Origin: Teredinibacter turnerae
Lineage (GTDB): Bacteria; Pseudomonadota; Gammaproteobacteria; Pseudomonadales; Cellvibrionaceae
Assembly: GCF_037935975.1 (NCBI RefSeq)
Contig: NZ_CP149817.1
Location: 3,410,001 to 3,474,000 of the forward strand
Direction of reading: 5' to 3'
Length of the DNA stretch: 64,000 nucleotides
The notes under the pieces are model-generated. The model worked only from the letters and a program-made list of their open reading frames with translations, had not been told where the DNA came from and searched no databases. Within the stretch, counting starts at the first letter, position 1. Each line of letters starts with the position of its first letter. The position numbers were made by a program, and so were the translations under genes. Positions 20,647 through 30,605 of the stretch are shown here, in pieces.

Positions 20647-21123
20647 TTAGCTTAATGTGTCGCGGATAATTTTTATTACATCCTGGTCGTGTGTTTTAGT
20701 TTTCACCTTATCCATAACATGCTTTAACTTTCCGTCTTTGCCAACGATAAATGTGGTTCGCAAGATGCCCATAAATTCTTTTCCCATGAACTTTTTCAGA
20801 CCCCAGACACCGTATTTTTCGGCCACGGCGTGGTCTTCATCGGAGAGCAAAATAAAATTCAGCTGGTGTTTGTCTTCAAACTTTTTCAAACGTTCGAACG
20901 GATCTGGACTAATCGCCAACACCACAGTATCCAAGGTATCAAACTCAGCCTGAGCATCGCGAATACCGCATGCCTGCGTGGTACACCCCGGAGTCATCGC
21001 TTTAGGATAGAAATAAACCACTACATTTTTCTCCCCCGCAAAAGAGGATAACCTGACCGATTTTCCCTCCTGATTTTTAAGGGTAAACGCGGGCGCTTTG
21101 TTTCCAATTTTTGGCGTAGCCAT
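20647..21123 (-). CDS. bcp: Bcp/PrxQ-type thiol peroxidase
   Basis: Thioredoxin-dependent peroxiredoxin of 158 residues that reduces hydroperoxides. The peroxidatic and resolving cysteines are five residues apart in MTPGCTTQACGIRD, the alpha-helical (PrxQ) arrangement. PAFTLKNQEGKSVRLS is the typical start of the fold. An in-frame GTG at 21138 is in fact part of a GAGGA ribosome-binding site for the ATG at 21123, which decides the start. Confidence 0.94.
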   Translation of the reverse strand: MATPKIGNKAPAFTLKNQEGKSVRLSSFAGEKNVVVYFYPKAMTPGCTTQACGIRDAQAEFDTLDTVVLAISPDPFERLKKFEDKHQLNFILLSDEDHAVAEKYGVWGLKKFMGKEFMGILRTTFIVGKDGKLKHVMDKVKTKTHDQDVIKIIRDTLS

Positions 21124-21210
21124 AGGGTCAATCCTCACAAGAAGTAATCAAAACAATCGACATTATTGTCGCGATAGGTCATATATTTGCAAATGCTTTT
21201 CCAGCAGACA

Positions 21211-21238
21211 AAAAAAAGCGCGGTAACACCGCGCTTTT
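21211..21238 (-). terminator. Intrinsic terminator after mdh
   Basis: An 11-bp perfect stem, AAAAGCGCGGT (21214-21224) with ACCGCGCTTTT (21228-21238), has a 3-nt loop. Read on the minus strand it is followed by a run of seven T. It ends the mdh transcript 18 bp past the stop codon. Confidence 0.93.
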
Positions 21239-21256
21239 CCAGAAGACTAAAGGGCC

Positions 21257-22240
21257 TTAGGCTGGCAACAATGCTTTTACTGCGTCACGCTCGCCTTGCA
21301 ACTCGGCTTCGGTTGCTGTCATGCGTGCTTGCGAGAATTCATCAATGCTCAAACCTTGCACAATTTCCCAATCACCGTCTTTACACACACATGGGAAGGA
21401 GTAAATCAGACCTTTTTCGATACCATAGCTGCCATCGCTGTACACGCCCATGCTCACCCAATCTCCCTCAGGCGAACCCAGAGCCCAGTCGCGCATATGG
21501 AAGATCGCAGCATTTGCCGCAGAGGCAGCGCTGGATGCACCACGCGCTTTAATAATCGCTGCGCCGCGCTGCTGTACGGTTGGAATGTACTCTTCGGCGT
21601 ACCAGGTGCTGTCAACCTTATCGATTGCAGTTTCGCCCTTAACCAGCGCATGGTAAAGATCAGGGTACTGGGTAGAGGAGTGGTTGCCCCAGATGGTCAT
21701 TTTGGTGATATCGTTAATCGACACGTCTAACTTGGTCGCCAACTGGCTCATGCCACGGTTGTGATCCAGACGAGTCATCGCAGTAAACTGACGCGGATCG
21801 ATGTCAGGCGCGTTGCGCTGAGCGATCAGTGCATTGGTATTGGCAGGGTTACCCACAACCAAGACTTTAATGCCGCGAGACGCGTGGTCATTGATCGCCT
21901 TGCCTTGTACAGAGAAGATTGCCGCGTTCGCTTCCAACAAATCGTTGCGCTCCATACCAGGGCCGCGAGGACGAGCACCAACCAGCAACGCATAATCTGA
22001 ATCTTTGAAAGCGACATTTGCGTCATCAGTACACACCATGCTGTGCAGCAACGGAAATGCACAGTCGTCCAGTTCCATCGCAACGCCTTTCAGAGCCTCT
22101 AGCGCAGGAGTGATTTCCAGCATTTGTAAAATTACAGGCTGATCCGCGCCAAGCATTTCGCCAGCGGCAATTCGAAACAAGAGCGAATAACTAATTTGAC
22201 CTGCTGCGCCGGTCACAGTAACTCTTACGGGTGCTTTCAC
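21257..22240 (-). CDS. mdh: Malate dehydrogenase
   Basis: NAD-dependent TCA-cycle enzyme interconverting malate and oxaloacetate. It has 327 residues and belongs to the cytosolic-type MDH group, recognised by [19 protein letters not shown] (dinucleotide-binding loop) and the catalytic His in [26 protein letters not shown] holds the substrate-binding Arg loop. It starts at a GTG at 22240 preceded by CGGAG with 8-nt spacing. It is a single transcript ending at the strong terminator just downstream. Confidence 0.96.
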   Translation of the reverse strand: MKAPVRVTVTGAAGQISYSLLFRIAAGEMLGADQPVILQMLEITPALEALKGVAMELDDCAFPLLHSMVCTDDANVAFKDSDYALLVGARPRGPGMERNDLLEANAAIFSVQGKAINDHASRGIKVLVVGNPANTNALIAQRNAPDIDPRQFTAMTRLDHNRGMSQLATKLDVSINDITKMTIWGNHSSTQYPDLYHALVKGETAIDKVDSTWYAEEYIPTVQQRGAAIIKARGASSAASAANAAIFHMRDWALGSPEGDWVSMGVYSDGSYGIEKGLIYSFPCVCKDGDWEIVQGLSIDEFSQARMTATEAELQGERDAVKALLPA

Positions 22241-22260
22241 AATAAATCTCCGTGCTTATG

Positions 22261-22272
22261 GTTAACGTTAAC
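22261..22272. promoter_or_regulatory. 12-bp perfect palindrome in the mdh leader
   Basis: GTTAACGTTAAC lies 21 bp before the mdh start codon. A perfect 12-bp palindrome between a promoter and a TCA-cycle gene could be an operator. No specific regulator is recognised, and chance cannot be excluded. Confidence 0.3.
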
Positions 22273-22343
22273 TTTCCTGGCGCAGCGGGCTATCCCTTTC
22301 AGGACAAATCGGGCCGCCACCCCATATAGAAATCGACGAGATA

Positions 22344-22982
22344 CTACTCGTTGTGCGAGCAATATCGCTTTTGTAGTTCCTGGTATAGCGCGTCTGCAAA
22401 ATCGCTGCGCGTACTATCCAGGTTCACGAGGGCTTCGACGAGATGTTCGTTGTCTTCACGCCCGGCCCAAACCTTGTTGTAGGTACCTTCTTTGTACCCG
22501 TGATCCTGACGAAAAAGGTTTAATACATTCTTACCTACGTACTTATTGAACAGCTGATCGAAATCAAGTTTTACACCATCGAGCAGCCGACAAAAAAGCG
22601 AAACCGAAAAATCCTTCGTTCTTAGTGTCGCTTCGGTAAAAACCTCCAGGTCGTCGCGAAAAGTATCATCGCTGCGGTTTGGATCGAGCAGGAATTCTTG
22701 CCCGATTCGCTCAGCGAGCCCGCTGAGGCTTTCGTCATCGTTACCACATTTCAGCAGATACAAACTCAGGCCGAAATGCCAGATATCAATTAACTCGAGA
22801 ACAACCTGATCTCGATCAGGCGATTGTTTCTTCCACCACTTCCAACCATAGTGGTCCATCAATTCTGCGCACTCAACCCACACAGCGCGGTACCAGGCGT
22901 AGCCTTGCTCACGCCACGCTGGATTGACTTTTGAATTCATCGCTTCCTGAAGAAGCAACATGGTTTTTATCTCTTGGTACAT
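22344..22982 (-). CDS. Dimeric dUTPase-like protein (all-alpha NTP pyrophosphatase)
   Basis: A 212-residue helical protein of the dimeric dUTPase / MazG-like superfamily, which hydrolyses dUTP or dUDP to dUMP and so keeps uracil out of DNA. The metal-binding acidic motifs are visible as VECAELMDHYGWKWWKK and VVLELIDIWHFGLSLY, with further acidic residues later. I choose the ATG at 22982, which has TGAGG upstream, over 23009 and 22961. It lies 8 bp after tatD, in the same transcript. Confidence 0.83.
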   Translation of the reverse strand: MYQEIKTMLLLQEAMNSKVNPAWREQGYAWYRAVWVECAELMDHYGWKWWKKQSPDRDQVVLELIDIWHFGLSLYLLKCGNDDESLSGLAERIGQEFLLDPNRSDDTFRDDLEVFTEATLRTKDFSVSLFCRLLDGVKLDFDQLFNKYVGKNVLNLFRQDHGYKEGTYNKVWAGREDNEHLVEALVNLDSTRSDFADALYQELQKRYCSHNE

Positions 22983-22990
22983 GTATAACC

Positions 22991-23785
22991 TCAAACAGGT
23001 GCAGCCCAACGCTGTTTAGTCTTAAACAAGCGGGCAAAATTTGCTGTGGTTTGCTCCGCCAGCTCTTCGAAGGCTACACCGCGCAGCTCCGCGATATATT
23101 CCGCCACCTGCCGCACATATTGTGGCTCGTTGGGTTTGCCCCGAAATGGCACAGGCGCAAGGTACGGCGAATCGGTTTCAACCAGTAATCGGTCAGCGGG
23201 TATCTTCAGCACCACATCACGCAGCTCGGCCGCATTGCGAAAAGTGACAATTCCCGAGATGGATATATAAAACCCCATATCCAATGACGCGCGCGCCATC
23301 TCCCAATCTTCAGTGAAACAGTGCATCACACCGGCGGTTTCACGACACCCGTGTGCCGCCATTATATCCAGCGTGTCGGCCTTTGCCGCCCGCGTATGGA
23401 TGATCACCGGAAGTTTCAGCTCCGCTCCCGCCACTAAGTGGTTGGCAAAACTCCGTTTCTGCGCGTCGGCACTATCCTGACTGTAATGGTAGTCGAGCCC
23501 CGTCTCGCCCAGAGCGATTACACGATCCATCGCGGCCCACTCACGCAATGCAGCGACAGACACGACAGAGTCGCCAACATCGGAGGGGTGCACCCCCACC
23601 GAGGCGTATACGCCATCAAACGCTTTAGCTATCGCGACCACCTTGTCGCGGTTTTCTTCGCTAATGCAAACGCACAGCAACTCTGCAACCCCCTGCGCCC
23701 TGGCGGCATTTATGGCGCCAGTGAGTCCATCGGCGTATTTTGTAAGGTCGAGACGATCTAAGTGACAGTGAGAATCAACTAGCAT
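22991..23785 (-). CDS. tatD: TatD-family metal-dependent DNase
   Basis: A 264-residue TIM-barrel hydrolase. It begins MLVDSHCHLDRL (H-x-H metal ligands), and carries IGETGLDYHY (here ALGETGLDYHY), the HTRAAKADTLDI strand, MHCFTEDWEMA and the terminal VETDSPYLAPVPFRGKPNEP signature. The family has 3'-5' exonuclease activity in DNA repair. The start at 23785 removes 18 atypical upstream residues. Its place between the pilZ-holB genes and the dUTPase gene follows the Pseudomonas-type order. Confidence 0.94.
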   Translation of the reverse strand: MLVDSHCHLDRLDLTKYADGLTGAINAARAQGVAELLCVCISEENRDKVVAIAKAFDGVYASVGVHPSDVGDSVVSVAALREWAAMDRVIALGETGLDYHYSQDSADAQKRSFANHLVAGAELKLPVIIHTRAAKADTLDIMAAHGCRETAGVMHCFTEDWEMARASLDMGFYISISGIVTFRNAAELRDVVLKIPADRLLVETDSPYLAPVPFRGKPNEPQYVRQVAEYIAELRGVAFEELAEQTTANFARLFKTKQRWAAPV

Positions 23786-23856
23786 GCTAACTTTCGAAAG
23801 GATTGAAGGGTAATGCAGCGCAAACTCGGCACAAGCCAACCCTGCGCCCTGAATAG

Positions 23857-24199
23857 CTACATCGTATGGGTGGGGCGATCCGACTCCAGCGAGCCAACCA
23901 GGTAGGTTTCGATTTTCTTCGAGGCAACATCGTCCTCCCCGCTAAATTGCACACCTATACCTGCTGCACGGTTGCCCTGAGCGCCCTTAGGGGTAATCCA
24001 AACAACTTTGCCCGCCACGGGGATTTTTTCGGGCTCGTCCATCAGGCTCAATAGCATAAAAACTTCATCGCCGAGACTATAACTTTTGTTTGTCGGGATA
24101 AATAAACCACCATTTTTCACAAATGGCATATAGCACCGCCTTATCGCGGATCGTCAACGAGAGAATACCATTGCGGGCGGCACCGCCTAAACCTTTCAT
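23857..24199 (-). pseudogene. pilZ: pilZ, frameshifted by a short internal deletion
   Basis: Type IV pilus assembly protein PilZ, normally about 118 residues with no c-di-GMP binding. The locus starts at the ATG at 24199 and reads MKGLGGAARNGILSLTIRD, then KAVLY, in one frame. It continues MPFVKNGGLFIPTNKSY through to PTHTM in another frame, starting at 24129. Family members read LYAAYMPF across this point, so the equivalent of 11 nt is missing. The first frame stops about 18 codons later. A 90-residue product could still start at the ATG at 24129 but would lack the first strand. A sequencing error is the alternative. Neighbours tatD and holB are in the usual order. Confidence 0.82.
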
Positions 24200-24288
24200 T
24201 GCGACACTAACTCCTGATCAAACAATATACAGTCACTTCGGTGACATTAAATTCTATTATAACGCAGCTGACCAAAGCACAGCGAAGT

Positions 24289-25308
24289 TTATACTTGTGC
24301 CACTAACTTACCTTGCCTTGCGGCTTGGAGTGCGTACCTTTGCCACTCCAACAGCAAATCCTCGATGACCATGTTCGCGTTCAAGTTGGGGTTGGCGAGT
24401 AATTGAGCTTTGCGTTGGCAGTAGACCTCACGCAGCTTGAACAATTCCACGGTCGACAGGGCCTGAGCCACGCGATCCAGGTGCTCCCAGTGGGCAAGCA
24501 GCGACCGTCGGGTGCCACGGGTTCGCTCCCGGATCAGCTGTTCCAGCCAATTGATCAATAACTCTGCGAGCTCAAGACCCGAGCACTCTCCAGCGAGCGA
24601 GCCTGCAACAGTGGTTACCGGCTTCTGTGCCTGCAAGGCCGCAACCAGCAGCTCGCACGCTTTATCCTGGCTTGCAATAACGTTGTCTCGAGACCACTGA
24701 TGCGCGGTAAGTGGCGCGCCATGAGTCTCATCCAGCAGGAGTGCTGCGTTTTCCACGCCCATAGTTTCCAACCAGGATACAGCCAGGGCACGCTCTGGCA
24801 ACGGAAGTGTATGACAAGCACAGCGGCTTCGAATGGTCGGCAACAGCCGGTTAGCGTGATGACACACCAATATAAAAACCGTGTCGCCCGAAGGCTCTTC
24901 GAGGCATTTCAGGAGGGCGTTTGCGGCGGCGATATTCATCGCTTCTGCGGGTTCAATGATGACCAGTTTGCGACCGCCCTGCTGCGAGGTTTTCGCGACG
25001 AACTCGGTGAGCTGGCGAACCTGATCAACTTTGATAACAACGCTTTTCTCCTCTGGCGAGAGCAGAAACAGATCAGGATGATTGTGGCTCAACAATAAAC
25101 GGCACGCTTTACACTGCCCACACGCAGCCTCTTCAACCGGGGATAGACACATCAGGAACTCGGCCATCGCCCGCGCAAGACTTTCCGTACCAATGCCCCC
25201 TACCCCCTGCAATAAAATCGCATGCGGCAGATGTCCCTGAGCGACCTGCCCGGCAAATTGGTGCCAATAGGTATTTTGCCAGGGGTAAGGCGGTGTTGCT
25301 TTACTCAT
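24289..25308 (-). CDS. holB: DNA polymerase III delta' subunit
   Basis: Clamp-loader subunit of 339 residues. It shows AILLQGVGGIGTESLARAM at the P-loop position with a degenerate Walker A, as in other delta' subunits, and the zinc module CGQCKACRLLLSHNHPDLFLL. Further landmarks are IEPAEAMNIAAANALLKCLEEP and the sensor region TIRSRCACHTLPLP. It works with delta and tau/gamma to load the beta clamp. A tmk-holB-pilZ-tatD cluster is the standard order. Here tmk lies beyond an inserted divergent rluA gene. Confidence 0.95.
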   Translation of the reverse strand: MSKATPPYPWQNTYWHQFAGQVAQGHLPHAILLQGVGGIGTESLARAMAEFLMCLSPVEEAACGQCKACRLLLSHNHPDLFLLSPEEKSVVIKVDQVRQLTEFVAKTSQQGGRKLVIIEPAEAMNIAAANALLKCLEEPSGDTVFILVCHHANRLLPTIRSRCACHTLPLPERALAVSWLETMGVENAALLLDETHGAPLTAHQWSRDNVIASQDKACELLVAALQAQKPVTTVAGSLAGECSGLELAELLINWLEQLIRERTRGTRRSLLAHWEHLDRVAQALSTVELFKLREVYCQRKAQLLANPNLNANMVIEDLLLEWQRYALQAARQGKLVAQV

Positions 25309-25475
25309 GAATTTAGCTCAACTTTGCTTTACTGCTTTTATTAACTCTGCATGCCAAGTGAAACACACTTTTTCCACCGCAGAGCGCGTTTCGATAAAGG
25401 CAACATTAACAGCCATGAAAACAAAACGCTGTCATTGATATTCCGAAATTTATGCCGCTCCCATAAAATGCCGAT

Positions 25476-26102
25476 ATGCAAGATTTAGCAATTATTTATC
25501 AAGACGACCATATCATCGCCATCAACAAACCTGCTGGCCTGCTCACAGTTCCCGGATTGGCAACACCGGATAACGCCTTCGATCAGCTTGTACAACAGCA
25601 CCCCAATTCTCGCGTGGTTCATCGCCTGGATATGGCTACATCCGGCCTGGTTATTTTCCCGCAGTCTCACGAAAGTCTGGTGCGATTCGGTCGCTTGTTC
25701 GAACAGCGCAAAATGTCTAAAACCTATACGGCAATGGTTGCAGGTATTGTTGCCGAGGATCGCGGCGAAATCACCTTACCGCTGATTTGCGACTGGCCAA
25801 ACCGGCCAAAGCAGAAAGTAGACCTGGAACAGGGTAAACACGCCCATACGCAATACCAAGTACTGGAGAGGCGGCTGGATCTGCAAACTACCCGTATTGA
25901 GCTAACGCCTATCACCGGTCGCTCCCACCAGCTGCGGGTTCATATGCAACAACTTGGACATCCCATCCTGGGTGATGCTTTTTACGCTCCCGACGCGATC
26001 CGGCAAGCATCCGATCGCCTGTTGCTTCATGCCACAACGCTGGAGTTTGTACACCCATTTACGCATAGCCCAACCAGCATTCACTGCGAACCCGACTTCT
26101 AA
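25476..26102 (+). CDS. rluA: RluA-type RNA pseudouridine synthase
   Basis: A 208-residue enzyme that isomerises uridine in RNA. The catalytic Asp lies in VVHRLDMATSGLVIF. The N-terminal YQDDHIIAINKPAGLLTVPG and late GRSHQLRVHMQQLGHPILGD are family signatures. There is no S4 domain, which together with the length (E. coli RluA has 219) points to RluA, which modifies 23S rRNA U746 and tRNA U32. It is transcribed against its neighbours and separates holB from tmk, whereas these two are adjacent in Pseudomonas. Confidence 0.88.
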   Translation: MQDLAIIYQDDHIIAINKPAGLLTVPGLATPDNAFDQLVQQHPNSRVVHRLDMATSGLVIFPQSHESLVRFGRLFEQRKMSKTYTAMVAGIVAEDRGEITLPLICDWPNRPKQKVDLEQGKHAHTQYQVLERRLDLQTTRIELTPITGRSHQLRVHMQQLGHPILGDAFYAPDAIRQASDRLLLHATTLEFVHPFTHSPTSIHCEPDF

Positions 26103-26199
26103 TGACTTAGGGCCTGTTGACACTAATTCGAAACCAGCAGCCAGCGCCATCGAAAATACCGACTACGCCGAGAATAAGTCGTTACGGCGATTCTCACGC

Positions 26200-26817
26200 T
26201 TACAAAAACGCTTCTAACGCACGCTGTATATCGGCCTGCACCTGCACTAGGGGCTGCCCTGCGTTGATCCTGCAAAAGCGCGCGGGGTCCGCCTCAGCAC
26301 GCGCACGATAACCCGCTCGCACACGCTCGAAAAAACTTACGTCTTCTTCTTCAAACCGGTCCAGATCTGCGCGCGCCCGAGCACGCTCTAAACCGAGCCG
26401 CACGTCAATATCCAGCCAAACAGTCATATCCGGCTGTAAACTTCCTTGCACCAGAAATTCCAACTTGCCAATTGCTTCGAGTGAAAGCCCTCTTCCCGCA
26501 CCCTGATACGCATAAGTCGCATCAGTGAACCTGTCGCACAACACCCATTGGCCACGTGCCAGCGCGGGAGCCACCAACTGGTTGAGATGCTGCGCTCGTG
26601 CGGCAAAAACCATTAATAGCTCAGCAGACGCATCAACCGGCTCGTCGCGTTTCGCGAGCAGTAATTCACGCAACTCCTCCGCCAACGGTGTCCCTCCAGG
26701 CTCACGGGTGGTGATTACATCAATAGCCTGTGACCGCAGAAACCCTTCGATGAATGCCAAATTCGTCGATTTACCGACACCTTCAGTGCCCTCAACTGTT
26801 ATAAATCGGCCTTTCAT
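26200..26817 (-). CDS. tmk: Thymidylate kinase
   Basis: Phosphorylates dTMP to dTDP. The 205 residues have the P-loop [32 protein letters not shown], and the DR(F/Y) motif [18 protein letters not shown], followed by a LID region rich in Arg ([13 protein letters not shown]). Its ATG overlaps the mltG stop by 4 bp, so translation is coupled in the pabC-mltG-tmk unit. Confidence 0.97.
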   Translation of the reverse strand: MKGRFITVEGTEGVGKSTNLAFIEGFLRSQAIDVITTREPGGTPLAEELRELLLAKRDEPVDASAELLMVFAARAQHLNQLVAPALARGQWVLCDRFTDATYAYQGAGRGLSLEAIGKLEFLVQGSLQPDMTVWLDIDVRLGLERARARADLDRFEEEDVSFFERVRAGYRARAEADPARFCRINAGQPLVQVQADIQRALEAFL

Positions 26818-27890
26818 TGCTCTCCTCCCGCATCAGGTGCCTGATCAGCGGTGGAAGGTAGCGCAGGAGAGGATCGATAATCGCTGCGACGCTGTTTTTG
26901 AAAACGCTGCACAGCCGCCTCGTGTTCCTGCAACGTACTTGAAAAATAGTGTGAGCCGTCCCCCTTGGCAACAAAATAAAGTGCGGTACCCTCAGCCGGG
27001 TGCAGTGCCGCGTGAATGGCTTCGCGCCCGGGGTTGGCAATCGGTGTCGGAGGCAACCCTGAAATGGTGTAGGTGTTGTATTCAGTAGGTGTTTTCAGGT
27101 CAACCCGTCTCAGGTTTCCATCGTAGGCGTCACCAAGGCCATAAATCACGGTAGGATCTGTTTGCAATCGCATTTTTTTCTGCAAGCGCCTTACAAACAC
27201 GCCAGCAATCTCTGCTCGCTCGTAACCCACACCGGTCTCTTTTTCGATAATGGACGCCATTATCAGCGCTTCGTAGGGGGAGTTGTACGGGAGCCCTTCA
27301 GCACGCTGTTCCCACTCGTCATTCAAGACGGATTTCATACGCCGGTATGCGCGTAACAAAATATCTTTATCCGAGTCGCCGCGTATATATTGATAGGTAT
27401 CTGGATAGAAATAACCTTCCGGTTGCATTTCTGGAATATTCAGCGCTTGAGCGAGGGCCGGGTAAGTTTTTTGGCCAAGCGTTTTAACAAGGTTTTCCTG
27501 CTGGTGCAAGACGTCCACAAAATCGCTCAATCTCAACCCTTCAACTAAAGTGACCGGGTGCTGAACATGTTCAGATTTTTGAAACCGCTGTAGCAACTCC
27601 ACCGGCGAAAAAACCATTTCCAACCGGTATTCGCCCGCCTTTATATTTTCCAGGTGAAAAATGCGACCATATGCAATCCATACGTCTGGCCAGCGAATCA
27701 GTTCCTCTTCATGCAAACGTTTCGCGACTGAATGTAGCGTAGCCCCTTTTTCGATAACGAAAACAGGCTCGAAAATTGGCACGACTCTCGGGGTATACAG
27801 CCAATGCCATAAATAAAACCCAATGGATAAGGCCATAACCAGTGACCACACGGCCATCGCTAAGAGTATTTTTAGTGGGCTTACATTCAT
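26814..27890 (-). CDS. mltG: MltG endolytic murein transglycosylase
   Basis: Inner-membrane peptidoglycan lyase (YceG family) thought to terminate nascent glycan strands. The 358 residues comprise a cytoplasmic start, one membrane helix (about residues 8-28), a LysM-like segment ([19 protein letters not shown]) and the catalytic domain with [12 protein letters not shown] holding the active-site Glu. [17 protein letters not shown] and [16 protein letters not shown] are further landmarks. Four-base overlaps on both sides couple it to pabC and tmk. Confidence 0.95.
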   Translation of the reverse strand: MNVSPLKILLAMAVWSLVMALSIGFYLWHWLYTPRVVPIFEPVFVIEKGATLHSVAKRLHEEELIRWPDVWIAYGRIFHLENIKAGEYRLEMVFSPVELLQRFQKSEHVQHPVTLVEGLRLSDFVDVLHQQENLVKTLGQKTYPALAQALNIPEMQPEGYFYPDTYQYIRGDSDKDILLRAYRRMKSVLNDEWEQRAEGLPYNSPYEALIMASIIEKETGVGYERAEIAGVFVRRLQKKMRLQTDPTVIYGLGDAYDGNLRRVDLKTPTEYNTYTISGLPPTPIANPGREAIHAALHPAEGTALYFVAKGDGSHYFSSTLQEHEAAVQRFQKQRRSDYRSSPALPSTADQAPDAGGEQ

Positions 27891-28759
27891 CGATCGACAT
27901 CCAAATAATTTTTCACCGCAAAAGCGACCCGACCAGCGAGCTCTGTACTGGAATCACCAAACGCAACGCGATCACACCCAGCTACAGGCACAATTCCTCG
28001 CAACGCGTTACATAAAAATACCGCATCGCTTGCCAGCAGCTGCTCAAATGGCAATGAGCAAACCTGGATATCCACACCGTCTATTTTTTTACCAAGACCC
28101 AGAATCAACGCGCGCATTACCCCGGCCACACCGCTTTTATCAAGATGCGGGGTCATTAAACGATGACCACGCAAACAAAAAATATTATGGTGCGGTGTTT
28201 CCACAACACAATCTTCGGGGTCAAGCAACAGCGCTTCGCAATTTAATTCTGCTGAGAAGTTTTTAGTCGCCAGCGCATAGTCCAGGCGATTCAAGTGTTT
28301 TATACCCGCGAGTTGCGGGTTTGGATAGAGCCGGTACGAGACAGTTTTTAGGCGAACCGGCGGAGCAACCCATTGCCCGTCAATGACGACAGAGGAAGGC
28401 GTGAACTGAAATAGCAGTTCAGCGGTTGAGTTCAGCCCGGAATAATTACCCCGTGCTGCCGCTGCGCGGTAGACGGTAAGCTTGGCTACACCAGATTCCC
28501 CACGTTGACGAACAGCTTGCGTAAAAGCACTCAATTGTACTGCAAACACATCGGCGAGGACCAAACCCAGGTGCTCACATCCACGACGCAAGCGCACAAG
28601 ATGGAAATCGAGCAGCGGCAAGCGCCCTGATTCTACTCGTAGCGTTTCGAACACGCCATCAGCGTAGTGGAATCCACGATTGAGCAACAACGAATCAGCA
28701 GACAAATCTGCAATAGAGCATCCGTTAAGCAAAACGAGCGCATCGCCGGAGCCGGCCAT
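27887..28759 (-). CDS. pabC: Aminodeoxychorismate lyase
   Basis: Fold-type IV PLP enzyme making p-aminobenzoate for folate from aminodeoxychorismate. It has 290 residues. The region GIKHLNRLDYALATKN contains the PLP lysine, LLNRGFHYADGVFETLRV is the N-terminal signature, and VVETPHHNIFCLRG is the cofactor-binding loop. A branched-chain aminotransferase is excluded by length and by position: pabC between fabF and mltG is a conserved arrangement. It starts 6 bp after fabF. Confidence 0.93.
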   Translation of the reverse strand: MAGSGDALVLLNGCSIADLSADSLLLNRGFHYADGVFETLRVESGRLPLLDFHLVRLRRGCEHLGLVLADVFAVQLSAFTQAVRQRGESGVAKLTVYRAAAARGNYSGLNSTAELLFQFTPSSVVIDGQWVAPPVRLKTVSYRLYPNPQLAGIKHLNRLDYALATKNFSAELNCEALLLDPEDCVVETPHHNIFCLRGHRLMTPHLDKSGVAGVMRALILGLGKKIDGVDIQVCSLPFEQLLASDAVFLCNALRGIVPVAGCDRVAFGDSSTELAGRVAFAVKNYLDVDR

Positions 28760-28765
28760 AAACGG

Positions 28766-29998
28766 TTAAACTTTGCGGAACAACAGGGTACCGTTAGTAC
28801 CGCCAAATCCGAAAGAGTTACTTAAAACCGTTTCGATTTTCATAGACTGCGCCGTGTGAGGCACAAAATTAAGATCGCAACCTTCATCCGGGTTATCCAG
28901 ATTAATGGTAGGTGGCGCAACCTGATCGCGAAGACTCAATATAGAAAAAATCGCTTCTACCGCACCTGCAGCGCCGAGCAAGTGGCCGATCATGGATTTG
29001 GTTGAGCTCACAGCCAGTTTGTAGGCATGGTCACCAAACACATTTTTAATGGCGACACATTCGGCGTTATCTCCGGCCTGGGTCGACGTCCCGTGTGCGT
29101 TGATATAATCGATTTTATCCGCACTGATATTTGCGTCTTGCAGAGTATTCAGCATTGCTCGCTCGGCACCTTCTCCTGACGGGGACGTAATGTGATAAGC
29201 ATCGCCACTGGTACCAAATCCGGACAACTCCGCATAAATGTTTGCGCCACGCGCTTTCGCGTGTTCGTATTCTTCAAGTACAACGATGCCCGCACCGTCG
29301 CCCAGCACAAATCCATCACGGTCTTTGTCCCAGGGGCGGCTTGCCTGTTCCGGGCTATCATTGCGCTTTGACAGCGCCCTTGCTGCGGCGAACCCACCGA
29401 TGCCCACCGGAGTGGTTGCCATTTCCGCGCCGCCAGCCAACATGACATCGGCATTGCCATACATAATTTCGCGCGCAGCGAGACCAATGCTGTGCGTGGC
29501 AGAGGTGCAGGCTGTCGTCACCGCGAGGTTCATGCCTTTGAGGCCATAGCGAATAGACAGGTTGCCAGCGATCATATTAATGATTGCGCCGGGAACAAAA
29601 AAAGGCGATACCCGGCGAGGACCGCGCTCTTTAATTGTGATTGCCGTGTCTTCAATCGAACCCAGTCCACCAATCCCAGAGCCAATAACGCAGCCATAGC
29701 GACCAGCATTCGCTTCATCAACCTGTAAACCTGAGTCGGTCATTGCCTGCACGCCGGCAGCCATGCCGTATTGGATAAACAAATCCAGTTTACGCGCTTC
29801 TTTAGCGTCCAGATACGGCGTGATATCGAGCTCGCGCACGGAAGCGCTGATCTGCGTTGCGAAGCTCGACACATCGAAAGAGCTAATCGGTGAAACACCG
29901 CTTTTTCCGGCCAAAATAGCCTGCCAGGTATCTTCAACATTGTGTCCTACCGAACTCACCATACCCAACCCGGTAACAACAACTCTCTTTCGACTCAC
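28766..29998 (-). CDS. fabF: Beta-ketoacyl-ACP synthase II
   Basis: Elongating condensing enzyme of type II fatty-acid synthesis, 410 residues. The catalytic triad is in [13 protein letters not shown] (Cys), [11 protein letters not shown] (His) and [18 protein letters not shown] (His). The N-terminus is [15 protein letters not shown]. It begins at a GTG at 29998, with GGAG before it. It follows acpP after 166 bp containing a hairpin, so part of its expression may be uncoupled from acpP. Confidence 0.97.
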   Translation of the reverse strand: MSRKRVVVTGLGMVSSVGHNVEDTWQAILAGKSGVSPISSFDVSSFATQISASVRELDITPYLDAKEARKLDLFIQYGMAAGVQAMTDSGLQVDEANAGRYGCVIGSGIGGLGSIEDTAITIKERGPRRVSPFFVPGAIINMIAGNLSIRYGLKGMNLAVTTACTSATHSIGLAAREIMYGNADVMLAGGAEMATTPVGIGGFAAARALSKRNDSPEQASRPWDKDRDGFVLGDGAGIVVLEEYEHAKARGANIYAELSGFGTSGDAYHITSPSGEGAERAMLNTLQDANISADKIDYINAHGTSTQAGDNAECVAIKNVFGDHAYKLAVSSTKSMIGHLLGAAGAVEAIFSILSLRDQVAPPTINLDNPDEGCDLNFVPHTAQSMKIETVLSNSFGFGGTNGTLLFRKV

Positions 29999-30101
29999 GA
30001 ACTTTCTCCAAACAGCAAAAATGCTTTGTACAAATCAGACAGATCTTTCAACATCTGCAAATCATAGACGCAACTAGGCAAATCATAGACACAAAAACGA
30101 C

Positions 30102-30135
30102 AAAAGCCGCACTATTCCTCATAGATACGGCTTTT
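30102..30135 (-). terminator. Hairpin between acpP and fabF, possible partial terminator
   Basis: The arms AAAAGCCG and CGGCTTTT pair over eight bases, with a secondary CTAT/ATAG stem inside. On the minus strand the 3' arm ends in TTTTG and then TCGTTTTTG, not a clean T-run. It lies between acpP and fabF, where partial termination would yield much more acpP mRNA than fabF mRNA, in line with the abundance of ACP. Two copies of AAATCATAGAC (30059-30069, 30080-30090) lie just beyond. Confidence 0.6.
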
Positions 30136-30164
30136 GCTAAAGGCTCAGATCAAGAGAAAGAGGC

Positions 30165-30404
30165 TTAGGCCAGATTCTCGTTGATGTAATCGATTGCCAA
30201 TTGAACAGTAGTAATCTTTTCGGCTTCTTCGTCAGGAATTTCAGTCTCGAATTCTTCTTCCAGAGCCATTACCAGTTCAACGGTGTCCAGAGAGTCTGCA
30301 CCCAGATCTTCAACGAAGGACGCTTCGTTTTTTACTTCTTCTTCTTTAACGCCAAGTTGCTCTGCAACAATTTTCTTTACGCGTTCTTCAATGCTGCTGC
30401 TCAT
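30165..30404 (-). CDS. acpP: Acyl carrier protein
   Basis: A 79-residue acidic carrier of fatty-acid intermediates. The phosphopantetheine is attached to Ser38 in [18 protein letters not shown]. The sequence is nearly the gammaproteobacterial consensus ([16 protein letters not shown]). It is preceded by a 200-bp gap with a plausible own promoter and followed by a hairpin, so it is likely expressed both with fabG and separately. Confidence 0.98.
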   Translation of the reverse strand: MSSSIEERVKKIVAEQLGVKEEEVKNEASFVEDLGADSLDTVELVMALEEEFETEIPDEEAEKITTVQLAIDYINENLA

Positions 30405-30534
30405 AATCGTAGTTAACTCCTAGTGATAATCTTAGTGAAGCCGTTTTGTTGAACAATTCTTAAGCCGTAACCTAGCGCCACAAATCGGCAGAAATATGAT
30501 GATCCGGCTTACACGTGCGCGCATTTTAACGCGA

Positions 30535-30563
30535 TTTATCCACGATGTAACCTCAGATTGCAA
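30535..30563 (-). promoter_or_regulatory. Putative sigma-70 promoter for acpP
   Basis: On the minus strand TTGCAA (30558-30563) is followed 17 bp later by GATAAA (30535-30540). The -35 matches well and the -10 moderately. It would start transcription about 125 nt before the acpP ATG, inside the fabG-acpP gap, matching the acpP-proximal promoter known in E. coli. Confidence 0.5.
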
Positions 30564-30605
30564 TTTTATTAAAAAAACCGATATTTTTCTTTGTTTTTCA
30601 AAAAC

